Source: Chthonomonadaceae bacterium
Lineage (GTDB): Bacteria > Armatimonadota > Fimbriimonadia > Fimbriimonadales > Fimbriimonadaceae
Length of the DNA stretch: 64,000 nt
NCBI GenBank assembly: GCA_015709495.1
Contig: CP054189.1
Location: forward strand, 1,178,001-1,242,000
Direction of reading: 5' to 3'
In this document: piece after piece, positions 51,194 to 59,814 of the stretch
Numbering within the stretch: position 1 is the stretch's first letter
Layout: the number at the start of each line of letters is the position of its first letter
Made by a program: the position numbers and the translations under genes
The notes under the pieces: model-generated
Seen by the model: only the letters and a program-made list of their open reading frames with translations
What the model was told of the DNA's origin: nothing
The model's database searches: none

Positions 51194-53908
51194 ATGACTC
51201 TCGCGGTCCTTGCAGTGGTAGTAGCTCTCCCGACTTCGCAGTCCCTCATCCTCGACTACTCCGCACCGGCAGCAAGGTGGGAAGAGGCGCTGCCCGTGGG
51301 AAACGGACGACTCGGCGCGATGGTATTCGGCGGGGTCGACCGAGAACGAATCCAACTGAACGAAGACACCCTATGGGCTCAGGGGCCGGTCCCCGTAACC
51401 CCCGAACGAGCGGGCGAAGTTATCCGCCAAGCGCGCCAGATGTTCTTCGAGGGTCGGGGCCGCGAGGCGCAAGACCTCATCCATAAAGAGGCCATGACGC
51501 CCGCCATCGAGCCTCGAAGCTACCAACCCCTTGGCGACCTCCTGATCGACATGAAGTTCCCGCACCGAAGGGTCGCGGAGCCCCTCGCGCTTGGCAACTG
51601 GAAAAAGGGACCCGTCGCGGCGACGCCTGACCCCGCCTGGGCTCGGCCGGAGTTCGACGACTCGGGGTGGGAGCCGGGCGACCTTTCAGTTCCCGAACGA
51701 TCATGGGCGGCGTTTCGAACGGATTTCGTCGTGCCCGAGAAGCTGCAAGGTTCCTCATGGAACGCAATCGAACTCAGCCCGATCGACGACGCCTCGATCC
51801 TGTTCCTCGACGGCGAGCGATTGGGAGAAACCAAGCAGTGGAATCAAGCGCACCGGCTCCGATTCCCCAGGCCGCTGACCCCCGGAAAGCACGTCCTTGC
51901 GGCGTTCGTACGCAACGACGGGGGGCCGGGGGGCTTCGCAGAACGGGTCCGGCTGCTTTGCGAAACGCCTGCCGAGGGCTACACCCGAATGCTCGACCTC
52001 GATTCTGCGGTCGCGACGACAAAGTTCGAGGTCGACGGCGTCACCTACACACGAGAGGTCATCGCCTCGGCTCCCGATCAGGTGGCCGCCCTTCGAATCA
52101 CGGCTTCGAAGCCCGGCGCGCTCGACTTCGATTTCGTCCTTCAAAGGCAAGAGGGAGCGAAGGGGATGGCCGCCGGCAAGGGTAGGCTGAAACTCCTCGG
52201 AGCGGCAGGACATGGCGGGGACAAACAAGGGGTCGTGTTCCATGCGATCGCTTCCTGCCGCGCGGACGGGCACCTCACTCAATCGGAAGAGAGGATTGAG
52301 ATCCGGGGGGCGACGAGCGCGACGGTCCTCGTCGCAGCGTCCACGAACTACAACCGATCGAACCCCCACGCGCCGCTCGGCGACAACCTCTCGGTGAAGA
52401 ACGCATCGACCCTCGATCGGGCTGAGCTTCGAACCTGGGAGGAACTCAAATCTCGAAGCGTTCAAGACCACCGAAGACTCTTTCGGAGGGTCGACCTGAA
52501 CCTGGGGCAGGCGCTGGCCGGGCGAACGATCCCGGACCGGCTCGAGGCCTATCGTAAGGGAGCTGAAGACCCCGCGCTCGAAGCGCTGTACTTCCAGTAT
52601 GGCCGCTACCTCCTCATCGGCTCCTCGCGCCCAGGCACGATGCCCGCCAACCTACAGGGCATTTGGAACGAGCACCTAGAAGCCCCTTGGAACTCGGACT
52701 ATCACATCAACATCAACCTGCAAATGAACTACTGGCTCGCGGAAGTCGCCAATCTCTCCGAGCTTCATGAACCGTTTTTCTGGCTTAACGAAGGACTGAT
52801 GCCCGCCGGACGCGAAGAAGCGCGCAAGCTTGGGTGCAGGGGAATCGCCTATTACCACGTTACCGACGCTTGGCTCTGGACCGCGCTCTACGGCCATCCG
52901 CAATGGGGGATGTGGCCGATGGGTGCGGCCTGGAACTCGCAGCACTTCATGGAGCACTACCGGTTTACCGGCGACCGTTGGTTCCTGCGCGAGCACGCGC
53001 TTCCCTTCTTGCAGGCTAATTGCGAGTTTCTGCTCGATTGGCTCGTGGAAGACCCGAAAACGGGCAGGCTCGTATCGGGGCCGACGACCTCGCCGGAAAA
53101 CACTTACCTCGTCGAGGGCAAGCCGCTCTACCTGTCGATGGGCGTGACGATGGACCAGATGATCGCTTGGGACGTATTTCAGAACTACCTTGAGGCAGTC
53201 GCGACCCTTGGCGTCTCGGGTCCGCTGGTCGATCGAGTCCGAAAGGCCCTAGCCAACCTGAAGCTGCCTGAAATCGGCGCGGATGGGCGAATTCTCGAAT
53301 GGGGCGAGGCCTATCAGGAAGCTGAACCCGGCCATCGTCACATGTCGCACCTCTTTGGGCTTCATCCGGGGAGGCAGATCACTCGGGCAAACCGACAGCT
53401 CTTCGAGGCCGCTCGAAAGACGCTGGAGGACCGGCTCAGCCACGGGGGCGGCCACACGGGTTGGTCGAGGGCCTGGATCGTCAGCTTCTTCGCCAGGCTC
53501 AAAGACGGTGGCCAAGCTCAGGACCACCTCCGGCAACTGCTTTCGAAATCGACGCTCCCGAATCTGCTCGACGACCACCCCCCGTTTCAAATCGACGGAA
53601 ACTTCGGGGGAGCGGCCGGGATCGCCGAGATGCTGGTCCAAAGTCACGACGGCAAGATCGAACTGCTGCCCGCGCTTCCTTCGGCTTGGCCCCAAGGCTT
53701 GGTCCGCGGCCTCCGAGCGCGCGGAGGGTTCGAGGTCGAAATCGCGTGGGCGAACGGCCGGTTCGAATCCGCTCGGATCCTGAGTCTTCGAGGCGGAGAA
53801 TGCAAGGTCGAGTACCAGGGAAAACCTCTTGCAGTTAAGCGCCTTAAGCCAGGAGAAACCTTGCGCTTGTCGGGCGAGTCGACCCCTCCGTCCCCGCGCT
53901 CTCGCTGA
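51194..53908 (+). CDS. GH95 family alpha-L-fucosidase/galactosidase, 904 aa
   Basis: A hydrophobic N-terminus suggests export. GH95 motifs are clear: EEALPVGNGRLGAMVFGGV near residue 35, EAPWNSDYHININLQMNYW around residue 500 with the substrate-binding Asn residues, and FQIDGNFGGAAGIAEML near the C-terminus with the catalytic Asp. The family inverts alpha-1,2-linked fucose or related galactosides. A beta-sandwich of about 130 residues (about 135-265, with FDDSGWEPGDLSVP and FLDGERLGETKQWN), like GH2-type sugar-binding domains, is inserted in the N-terminal region. The -10 TAAGAT ends 6 nt before the ATG. Confidence 0.93.
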   Translation: MTLAVLAVVVALPTSQSLILDYSAPAARWEEALPVGNGRLGAMVFGGVDRERIQLNEDTLWAQGPVPVTPERAGEVIRQARQMFFEGRGREAQDLIHKEAMTPAIEPRSYQPLGDLLIDMKFPHRRVAEPLALGNWKKGPVAATPDPAWARPEFDDSGWEPGDLSVPERSWAAFRTDFVVPEKLQGSSWNAIELSPIDDASILFLDGERLGETKQWNQAHRLRFPRPLTPGKHVLAAFVRNDGGPGGFAERVRLLCETPAEGYTRMLDLDSAVATTKFEVDGVTYTREVIASAPDQVAALRITASKPGALDFDFVLQRQEGAKGMAAGKGRLKLLGAAGHGGDKQGVVFHAIASCRADGHLTQSEERIEIRGATSATVLVAASTNYNRSNPHAPLGDNLSVKNASTLDRAELRTWEELKSRSVQDHRRLFRRVDLNLGQALAGRTIPDRLEAYRKGAEDPALEALYFQYGRYLLIGSSRPGTMPANLQGIWNEHLEAPWNSDYHININLQMNYWLAEVANLSELHEPFFWLNEGLMPAGREEARKLGCRGIAYYHVTDAWLWTALYGHPQWGMWPMGAAWNSQHFMEHYRFTGDRWFLREHALPFLQANCEFLLDWLVEDPKTGRLVSGPTTSPENTYLVEGKPLYLSMGVTMDQMIAWDVFQNYLEAVATLGVSGPLVDRVRKALANLKLPEIGADGRILEWGEAYQEAEPGHRHMSHLFGLHPGRQITRANRQLFEAARKTLEDRLSHGGGHTGWSRAWIVSFFARLKDGGQAQDHLRQLLSKSTLPNLLDDHPPFQIDGNFGGAAGIAEMLVQSHDGKIELLPALPSAWPQGLVRGLRARGGFEVEIAWANGRFESARILSLRGGECKVEYQGKPLAVKRLKPGETLRLSGESTPPSPRSR

Positions 53909-53911
53909 TAT

Positions 53912-53936
53912 CCCTCAAATCCCGTGGGGTTAAGGG
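53912..53936. repeat. palindrome-bounded repeat, copy 3 (left-end fragment)
   Basis: Hairpin CCCTCAAATCCC-GT-GGGGTTAAGGG with mismatches. Fifteen bases before and into it (TCGCTGATATCCCTC) are identical to the left edge of copy 2 at 54083-54097, and they include the GH95 stop codon. Only the left end of the element is present. Confidence 0.6.
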
Positions 53937-54010
53937 TCTGCTCTGGAGAGCTGCGAACGAGAGAACCCCGCGGAGCCACGAGCGATTGGGCGGGTCTGCT
54001 CCCGCCGCAG

Positions 54011-54033
54011 CACCCCAAAACGAGTTTGGGGTG
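54011..54033 (+). terminator. strong hairpin downstream of GH95, possible terminator
   Basis: CACCCCAAA and TTTGGGGTG pair perfectly over 9 bp around ACGAG. No T tract follows, so termination is uncertain; it could also be part of an interspersed repeat. Confidence 0.4.
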
Positions 54034-54091
54034 GCACAAGTGGGGAGTAGTTTTGTGCTATGGGTTGGGCACCTGCTGCTATCGCTGATAT

Positions 54092-54311
54092 CCCTCTACC
54101 CCGGCGGGGTTGAGGGTCCGTACCGGGTAACTGGGAATGAGAGAATCCAATGACTCGAAACGACCCAGGGGTCCGTTGCTACTCGACACCCTCGATGCTC
54201 GTAGGCTCAGGTACGAGTTCAACGGCTCGGGGCACGGTTGCTTGTGGATGGAGGAGGTCGGGCCGCGCCGTGGTGCTTGGACGAGACCCTCAACCCCACG
54301 GGGGTTGAGGG
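54092..54311. repeat. palindrome-bounded interspersed repeat, copy 2 (full length)
   Basis: Left hairpin 54092-54116 (CCCTCTACCCC, GGC, GGGGTTGAGGG) and right hairpin 54287-54311 (CCCTCAACCCC, ACG, GGGGTTGAGGG, perfect 11-bp arms) enclose a core sharing long identical blocks with copy 1, including 54172-54190 and 54197-54217. It lies 15 bp beyond the stop of the immunity-like gene, in the same orientation relative to that gene as copy 1 to its own neighbour. Confidence 0.8.
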
Positions 54312-54325
54312 ATGAAAAACCGTAA

Positions 54326-54772
54326 TCACATTGCCCGTAGTGCTGCTTCGAGGATACCATCGATCTCTCCCGGAGAATCTTCTGATCGAACTCGCCTATA
54401 GCCCAGAATAGTCTGGCCCTCAACACTTCTAACAAGCGCGCGCTCTACGAAACCGTCCGTGAGTCTTCGATAGTGCGCAGCGTCACCTCTCTGTATCGGT
54501 CCCTCCCAGCCACGGTCTTCGACAGCAAGTTCAGCGAAAAGCCTTAAGACTACGACGTTAACATCCCGATCCATCTTGAGCAGTTCATGGGGAGTCTGAT
54601 CGCTGAGGCCCACGGATTGGAGAGCCTTTTGCACTGCCACCCGTTCTGCTTCGGAACCCTTCGGCCAGTTGACTTTGAAATGCTCAGCCTTGAGCAAGCG
54701 CCAGGTTGCGAAGCCTATAAGCAGGAGAACGAATAGCGCGGCAATCAGAATCACGACTCGTCGGAATTTCAT
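54326..54772 (-). CDS. small membrane-anchored protein, candidate immunity partner
   Basis: ATG 54772 starts MKFRRVVILIAALFVLLLIG, a single membrane helix, followed by a soluble domain of about 120 residues rich in Arg, Glu and Leu (VAVQKALQSVGLSDQTPHEL, RLTDGFVERALVRSVEGQ). The gene begins 16 nt after the stop of the RHS-tip protein, the usual position of an immunity gene behind a polymorphic toxin. The longer upstream frame overlaps the toxin coding region and is unlikely. No immunity family is recognised, so its role is inferred only from position and topology. Confidence 0.6.
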   Translation of the reverse strand: MKFRRVVILIAALFVLLLIGFATWRLLKAEHFKVNWPKGSEAERVAVQKALQSVGLSDQTPHELLKMDRDVNVVVLRLFAELAVEDRGWEGPIQRGDAAHYRRLTDGFVERALVRSVEGQTILGYRRVRSEDSPGEIDGILEAALRAM

Positions 54773-54788
54773 GTCGGAACACAATCTT

Positions 54789-56849
54789 TCAGGGCAGCCA
54801 GCCGTTTCCTTTGCAGCAGTCATGACATTTCTGGACATCACCTTTCCATCCGCCGCGTATTGTCTCTCCGCATTCCCAACCATCGTTCGTCGCGTCAATG
54901 TCGTCCGACTCGACGGTGCCGCCAAAGAGCGCGTCGCCGACTTCTTTGTAGTACCCAACCGTCGGAGGGCACCACCATGTACAACGATTCTGGGCTAGAC
55001 ATCCGGCCATACAATGCAGGTACTTGTCGCCGCCTACAAGTGTGTCCAGAGTTGGCATCACTCGGTTCTTAAGACAAAAAACGCAGCCAGGCAGCGTGCC
55101 GACTTCGAAAGGTCGGATCCCCGGACAGAACTTTGGTGGCCAAAATGGGAGTGGATCCCCCCTCTTTTCCACGTGAGGGGCCCTCTTTTGCCTTAGGCCG
55201 AGGGGCCGAAGCCCGTCAGGATCAACATAGGTTGTGGGGTTGTCCATCGCATAAGCGTACGGATGCTCTCCACCTAACCTCTCGGCCAAGCGAGCCTCCG
55301 TCAAGAACCGTCCCAATCCCGCCATATACGGCCTTCGTCCTGGGACCCCACCTGGAAACGGCGGGCCGACGCTGGGCTCCGACGGAATTCCCGGAACATG
55401 GGGCTGCTGTGTCTCCGCTTGCCAACTCGGAACCGTAGGCAGCGGCCGTCCGAGGGCCTGTGCCACCAGAGCTTCTTGCCTCGCCTTGCTTTCTCTGTTC
55501 ATTCGATCCACCTCTTCCATCATCTTCTTCTGGCGCTCTTTCGCCATCTGGTTCATTCTGAGAACCTCTCCCGTCAAGTGCTCCATCAGCCATTTGGCAA
55601 ACGGAACGGGAATTCGCCATGGTCCACGAATCGACTCGTCGGGAAGGATGAAAGACAGCATTGCGTGATCGCCACGGTTCTCCAAGTGCGTCCTGCTCCC
55701 TTCCGGGATGTCCTGCAGAGCCATCTGCCTGCCGATCTCGCATTTCACCTTCGGATATGCCCCCGAGAGCCATTGCGGGTACTTGTCGAAGTCGGGCTCT
55801 TCATGTGGCGGGACGATCAAGTCGTTGTCGAGGTCCAGCGGATCGCCCGTGAAGCCGAATCCGAGCTTCAAGCAAGCGTCCACCACCCTCTGAACCGCTT
55901 CCGTAGTGTCGAGACCGAATTCAAAAACGGCCTCTGCCATTCCGACTCCGAGCTTGTGAATCTCTGCGTCCAGAACCCGAATCTTACCGAGCGTTTCGTC
56001 GAACCGAACGAGGCCCAGCGCATTACCCCGCTCTCGCTCCACGATCTGTGCGGCGACCTGCAGTGACATGAATAGCGCTTCCCTCGGGTTCTCGGGACGG
56101 TATCCGACGCTCAGCGCCCTTCCCAGAGAGTTCATGCTCTTCGCCAGGTCGCCATCGATCGGCGACATGTCGAAACCCTTACGCCGGAGTACATCATTGA
56201 CCTTGAGATCAAGCACGTAGGACTGGATGAAGGTCAGTTGGTGAAGCCGCGCCGGATCGGAGTCGTCCTTGAGCGCTCGTTCGTCTTCGCATCGGTCCAC
56301 GTACTGAACCCAAGCGTGTCCGATCTCGTGCGCGAACACAGTCTCGTGCGCCCTTGCCGCGTCCAAACGAAGGACCATGGAATCAGGGACGACTGCGGTG
56401 TCGAGGCTGTTGTGAAAGGGCGCCTCCCAAGTGCGGATGTGCGGGACGGTATCCACAACCATGAGAATCTTCGTTGTACACCGATCCACTGCCGAGACAA
56501 AATCCATGAACCGCTTCGACATGTTTGTCGGCTCGATGATCGGATACAGGTCTTCTGGATGGCCTTTGCCGCCTTGATTCCAGCGCTTCAGGGTGTTCGC
56601 GGTTGGGAGATACGCGTGACCTTGGACAACGAACTCCAATCCGTGTGCGCTTCTGAAGCTCTGGCCAACCTCGGGAAGGCCAAGCTGCCTTGCCGCGATG
56701 TTGTTCCGTTCTGTTCGACAAGCGACTTCGATCGCAAGCTCCGGGTCGTCGACTCGCTTGTAGTCCCGTGAGAACACCTGCGTCCGCCAGTCGATCGCAG
56801 GGCCCAGATGTGCTTTCTCAAATCTTCGCCGAAATTCCTTGGGCGACAT
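54789..56849 (-). CDS. HExxH metallopeptidase-like protein with RHS-core tip and Cys-rich C-terminal domain
   Basis: The 686-residue protein has a zinc motif FAHEIGHAW (H174, E175, H178) in its N-terminal half, a charged helical stretch at 428-465, a Pro-rich linker (470-505), then an RHS-core segment (RPYMAGLGRFLTEARLAERL at 506-525, YAYAMDNPTTYVDPDGL at 531-547). RHS proteins carry toxins directly after the DPxG site. Here the last 139 residues hold eleven cysteines, with DKYLHCMAGC and GWECGE, and could be a toxin. ATG 56849 follows TACAAT by 6 nt. No YD repeats or export signal are present. The small membrane gene behind it may give immunity. Confidence 0.75.
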   Translation of the reverse strand: MSPKEFRRRFEKAHLGPAIDWRTQVFSRDYKRVDDPELAIEVACRTERNNIAARQLGLPEVGQSFRSAHGLEFVVQGHAYLPTANTLKRWNQGGKGHPEDLYPIIEPTNMSKRFMDFVSAVDRCTTKILMVVDTVPHIRTWEAPFHNSLDTAVVPDSMVLRLDAARAHETVFAHEIGHAWVQYVDRCEDERALKDDSDPARLHQLTFIQSYVLDLKVNDVLRRKGFDMSPIDGDLAKSMNSLGRALSVGYRPENPREALFMSLQVAAQIVERERGNALGLVRFDETLGKIRVLDAEIHKLGVGMAEAVFEFGLDTTEAVQRVVDACLKLGFGFTGDPLDLDNDLIVPPHEEPDFDKYPQWLSGAYPKVKCEIGRQMALQDIPEGSRTHLENRGDHAMLSFILPDESIRGPWRIPVPFAKWLMEHLTGEVLRMNQMAKERQKKMMEEVDRMNRESKARQEALVAQALGRPLPTVPSWQAETQQPHVPGIPSEPSVGPPFPGGVPGRRPYMAGLGRFLTEARLAERLGGEHPYAYAMDNPTTYVDPDGLRPLGLRQKRAPHVEKRGDPLPFWPPKFCPGIRPFEVGTLPGCVFCLKNRVMPTLDTLVGGDKYLHCMAGCLAQNRCTWWCPPTVGYYKEVGDALFGGTVESDDIDATNDGWECGETIRGGWKGDVQKCHDCCKGNGWLP

Positions 56850-56855
56850 GCCAAC

Positions 56856-56861
56856 ATTGTA
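56856..56861 (-). promoter_or_regulatory. -10 hexamer TACAAT deciding the start of the RHS-tip gene
   Basis: Ends 6 nt before ATG 56849 on the minus strand. It rules out a 100-codon longer N-terminal extension that would read through the repeat copy at 56898-56933. Confidence 0.55.
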
Positions 56862-56897
56862 CGATCGATTTGCGTGGAACGCACCCGAAATCATCCC

Positions 56898-56933
56898 TTC
56901 ATCCCTCAACCCCCAGCGGGGTTGAGGGATGAA
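56898..56933. repeat. solo palindrome of the interspersed repeat family, copy 4
   Basis: TTCATCCCTCAACCCC and GGGGTTGAGGGATGAA are perfect 16-bp complements around the loop CAGC. It carries both outer ends of the larger element with no core, as if copies had lost their middle or as if the ends had joined. It lies 3' of pilQ and 49 bp upstream of the RHS-tip start. Confidence 0.75.
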
Positions 56934-57015
56934 AACTCCGCGCGGGCTAAGGGCTGAGACCGCATTGCACGTTGGGTGAGTGGAGGTCCCCAATTCCCCC
57001 ATGACCCAAGAGAGC

Positions 57016-57041
57016 GGCCCGCGACTCGAGAGCCGCGGGCC
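57016..57041 (-). terminator. hairpin downstream of pilQ
   Basis: GGCCCGCG and CGCGGGCC pair perfectly with CTCGAG in the loop, 32 nt after the pilQ stop. No long T tract follows on the minus strand, so it is a possible terminator of the pilus operon only. Confidence 0.45.
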
Positions 57042-57072
57042 TGCAAGGGGGGACACCCAGTCCGATCGGCAG

Positions 57073-59814
57073 TTACTTGTCCGTGCCCTCTCCCGTACCC
57101 TTCTGGGTCGGGTCGGCTGCGCGGCCCCGGTCGTCCGCCGACACCTCACGAACCGTCAAGAAGAACACGACTTCGGTTCGGTCCTTGGTTCGCTCGGTGC
57201 GGCTGAAGAGCGCACCGATGATCGGCAGGTCCTTGAGGATCGGGATCCCGCTGGTGGTCCTCCGGTCGTCGTCTTGGATCATTCCGCCCAGGGCGATCGT
57301 CTCGCCGCTGTTCAGAATCACCTGGCTCTGCGTATACCGCTCGATCGTCTGAGGGAGGTTGCCGCCGCCAGGGACGGGCGTGAACCCCTTGAGGATCGTC
57401 AGGCTGGGACCGAGGTCCAGAGCGATCTTCCCGTCTGCGCCGATCCGCGCGACGACGGACATCTCGACGCCCACGTTGAGCTCGCCGATGATGATCGACG
57501 TGCCCTGTTGCGACGCCTGAATGGTCTTGATGTACTGGACCTTTTCGCCCACGAACAACGAGGCGGGTTTGCCGTGGATGGCGATGAGGTTCGGCCGGGC
57601 GATTAGTTTCTGAGTTCCGGCGAGTTGGTCGAGCGTAGCGAGGATGTCGGTCGTGCCTCCGCCGGCCCAGCGAAGCGTTCCGCTGATCGTACCGGGGCTC
57701 GAAGCCGTCGCTCCGGTGCCTTGATTGACTCGGATCGGCTGAACCGTTCCGCCTGTCAGAAGGCTCCAATCGATACCCATCGCAATCGCTTCTTCCTTAC
57801 TCAGAGAAACGACGCGCAGGTCGACGGCGACCATCTTAGGGGCCTTGTCGATCACGCCGATGAGTTCGAACGCCTCGGCGATCTGAGCCTTGGTTCCTCG
57901 AACGAGGAGTTGCATCGGCTCCGAGCCGAGTTCACGGCTGGTCTGCGAAGCCATACCCTGGGCAGCGGCCCGCTCGGCTTCGCCGCCTTGGCCCTGCGCT
58001 GAGGCTTGGCCTCCGGCTTCGCCGCCTTGCGCGGTCGAGGTCGTAGTCGACTTGAGGGTTCCGCCTTGGCCGAGCGTTCGGTTACCCTTTGGATCGCGTT
58101 GCTCCCAGAGTTCCGCGTCCTTCTTCCGGGTGAAGGTCCCCCCGGACATCAGCGGGTCCACCGGCGAGGGCATCAGTGAGGCTTGCAGGCCTCTGATCCT
58201 CTGCTGCAGTTCAAAGGCGGCTTCGATCGGCTCGACATATTTGAGGTCGATCACCTGATACAGTCGCTCGGCGTCGGCAGCCGTCTCCGGGTAGTGGACG
58301 CTGGTCGCGTCGCAGATGGCGCGGTCGAGCGACCGGGCGAATCCGTCCAGCTTGTCGAGGGCCTCGGTGGGCCCAGAGAGCATGAGCAGCGATTGCGAGC
58401 TTTCCGCGCCCACGTCCGTCGCGACGCTATCGCTCACTTGGAACGCAGCGCTGTTCGGGTCGCGGTCGATGAGGTTCTTCACGGCCTCGCGAATGCGGGC
58501 GAGTTGAGAGCTGTAGATCGGCACGACGCGCGTGTCGATGTTGGCTGCGACTCCCAAGCGAGCGGCGCGGATGATCTCCTGATCGAGTTCGCGCACCAGA
58601 TGCTCGACATCTCCTAGGCGAGCGCGGCTTCCGATCAGAACGAGGTAGGGGTCCTTTTGCTTTGCGCCGTCGGTGATTCCAGCCGTGGCCTCGATCGCCG
58701 TCGAAGTGGCGCTCGCCTGTCCTCCCTGCCCCGATGAGGCTCCCTGGCTTCCGGACTTGCCGTCCGCGCCCATAGTCGCCTGGTCGAGGGACTTGATTTG
58801 CAGTCGCTCGCTCGGCAGGACGATCTCATATCGTCCCTTCAAGGTGTCTTGGGGGATCGCCTTCAGCACGGTCGCTTTGATGTGGACTCCCTCGCCGCTT
58901 TCCAGGTTCACGACCCGGGTTTCGCTGGGGACATCGAGGTTGCCGCCGATCTGCTGCAGCGCCATCGCGAACTTGTCGACCGGCGTGACGACGAAGGTGT
59001 TGTTGACCTTCGCGTAGCGTAGCCCGGCCATCGAAGTCACGAAGTCGAGCGCTTCCGTCACTGTGACGTTCGCAAGGGCGACGGTGATCGCGCCCTTGAC
59101 TTCAGGCGAGGTCACGATGTTCACTCCGGCCTGCAATGAGAGCGCCTTGAGGATCTGAACGACGTTGGTCTCCACGAAGTCGAGGGTCACTCGATCGCCT
59201 GACGGACGGTCGAACACGATGGTGTTCGGCGCACTGTCTGCCACCATCCGATTCCAATCGGGGTCCTTGCTGCCCAGAACCTTGTGAGCGGGTTCGAGCG
59301 GAGGAACGCGATCGGGGAACGGCGCGGCCTTTGGTGAGGCTGGCTCAGTGGCCTTGGCCGGGGTCTGCACCTTTTCCGCAGGTCCTGATTGGGCCGTCGG
59401 ATTCACGCTCGTGATCGCGTTAGGCGCGGCGTCGGTAAGCGCGTTGCCCCACGTCACGCTCCAGCCCGTGGCGTTCTGCGTGATTTGGGGTTTTTGCGGC
59501 TCGTCGAACACGAAGAGCACCCAAACTTGGGGGGGCTTCGCGTTTTGCCAGCCGTACGAGACGTAGCGCAACCCGTTCGCCCGCACCCGCTTGTAATCGG
59601 CGCTGCCGGACAGGTTGCCGTCGAAGACGAACTTGTGGTTCTTTCCTCCGTTGAGGACGGTGACTGAGGGTTTGCTCAGCCCTGTCCCAACGATCTGGAA
59701 AGTCTGTTTTTCCTTGCTCGTTTCGACTCCGGTCAATGTGGCTTGCGCGAGCGAAAAGGCGGCAACCGCCAACCCGCTCGAAGCCAATATCACTCGAAGC
59801 ATCTTAGTTGTCAT
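57073..59814 (-). CDS. pilQ: type IV pilus secretin PilQ, 913 aa
   Basis: The product has a signal peptide (MTTKMLRVILASSGLAVAAF), an AMIN domain (about 25-115), an STN domain (about 205-275, SLQAGVNIVTSPEVKGAITV) and the C-terminal secretin pore (about 660-890) ending GIPILKDLPIIGALFSRTER. It forms the outer-membrane channel for pili. A Gly/Ala/Gln-rich insert (GQGGEAGGQASAQG-type) lies between the N-domains. ATG 59814 has GGAGGG upstream and overlaps pilP by 11 nt. It is the last pilus gene visible in the operon. Confidence 0.93.
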   Translation of the reverse strand: MTTKMLRVILASSGLAVAAFSLAQATLTGVETSKEKQTFQIVGTGLSKPSVTVLNGGKNHKFVFDGNLSGSADYKRVRANGLRYVSYGWQNAKPPQVWVLFVFDEPQKPQITQNATGWSVTWGNALTDAAPNAITSVNPTAQSGPAEKVQTPAKATEPASPKAAPFPDRVPPLEPAHKVLGSKDPDWNRMVADSAPNTIVFDRPSGDRVTLDFVETNVVQILKALSLQAGVNIVTSPEVKGAITVALANVTVTEALDFVTSMAGLRYAKVNNTFVVTPVDKFAMALQQIGGNLDVPSETRVVNLESGEGVHIKATVLKAIPQDTLKGRYEIVLPSERLQIKSLDQATMGADGKSGSQGASSGQGGQASATSTAIEATAGITDGAKQKDPYLVLIGSRARLGDVEHLVRELDQEIIRAARLGVAANIDTRVVPIYSSQLARIREAVKNLIDRDPNSAAFQVSDSVATDVGAESSQSLLMLSGPTEALDKLDGFARSLDRAICDATSVHYPETAADAERLYQVIDLKYVEPIEAAFELQQRIRGLQASLMPSPVDPLMSGGTFTRKKDAELWEQRDPKGNRTLGQGGTLKSTTTSTAQGGEAGGQASAQGQGGEAERAAAQGMASQTSRELGSEPMQLLVRGTKAQIAEAFELIGVIDKAPKMVAVDLRVVSLSKEEAIAMGIDWSLLTGGTVQPIRVNQGTGATASSPGTISGTLRWAGGGTTDILATLDQLAGTQKLIARPNLIAIHGKPASLFVGEKVQYIKTIQASQQGTSIIIGELNVGVEMSVVARIGADGKIALDLGPSLTILKGFTPVPGGGNLPQTIERYTQSQVILNSGETIALGGMIQDDDRRTTSGIPILKDLPIIGALFSRTERTKDRTEVVFFLTVREVSADDRGRAADPTQKGTGEGTDK

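Larger units (their letters stand above)
53909..54325. other. hairpin-rich intergenic region between GH95 and immunity-like gene
   Basis: The 417 bases contain a truncated repeat (53912-53936), stems GGCGGG/CCCGCC near 53989-54006, CACCCCAAA/TTTGGGGTG at 54011-54033 and GCACAA/TTGTGC at 54034-54058, then the full repeat copy 2. No gene was found. Confidence 0.65.

Noticed and set aside
56850-57149. N-terminal extension of the RHS-tip gene by 100 codons
   Set aside because: It would translate through the palindromic repeat and the terminator-like hairpin of pilQ, and the TACAAT box lies just before ATG 56849.
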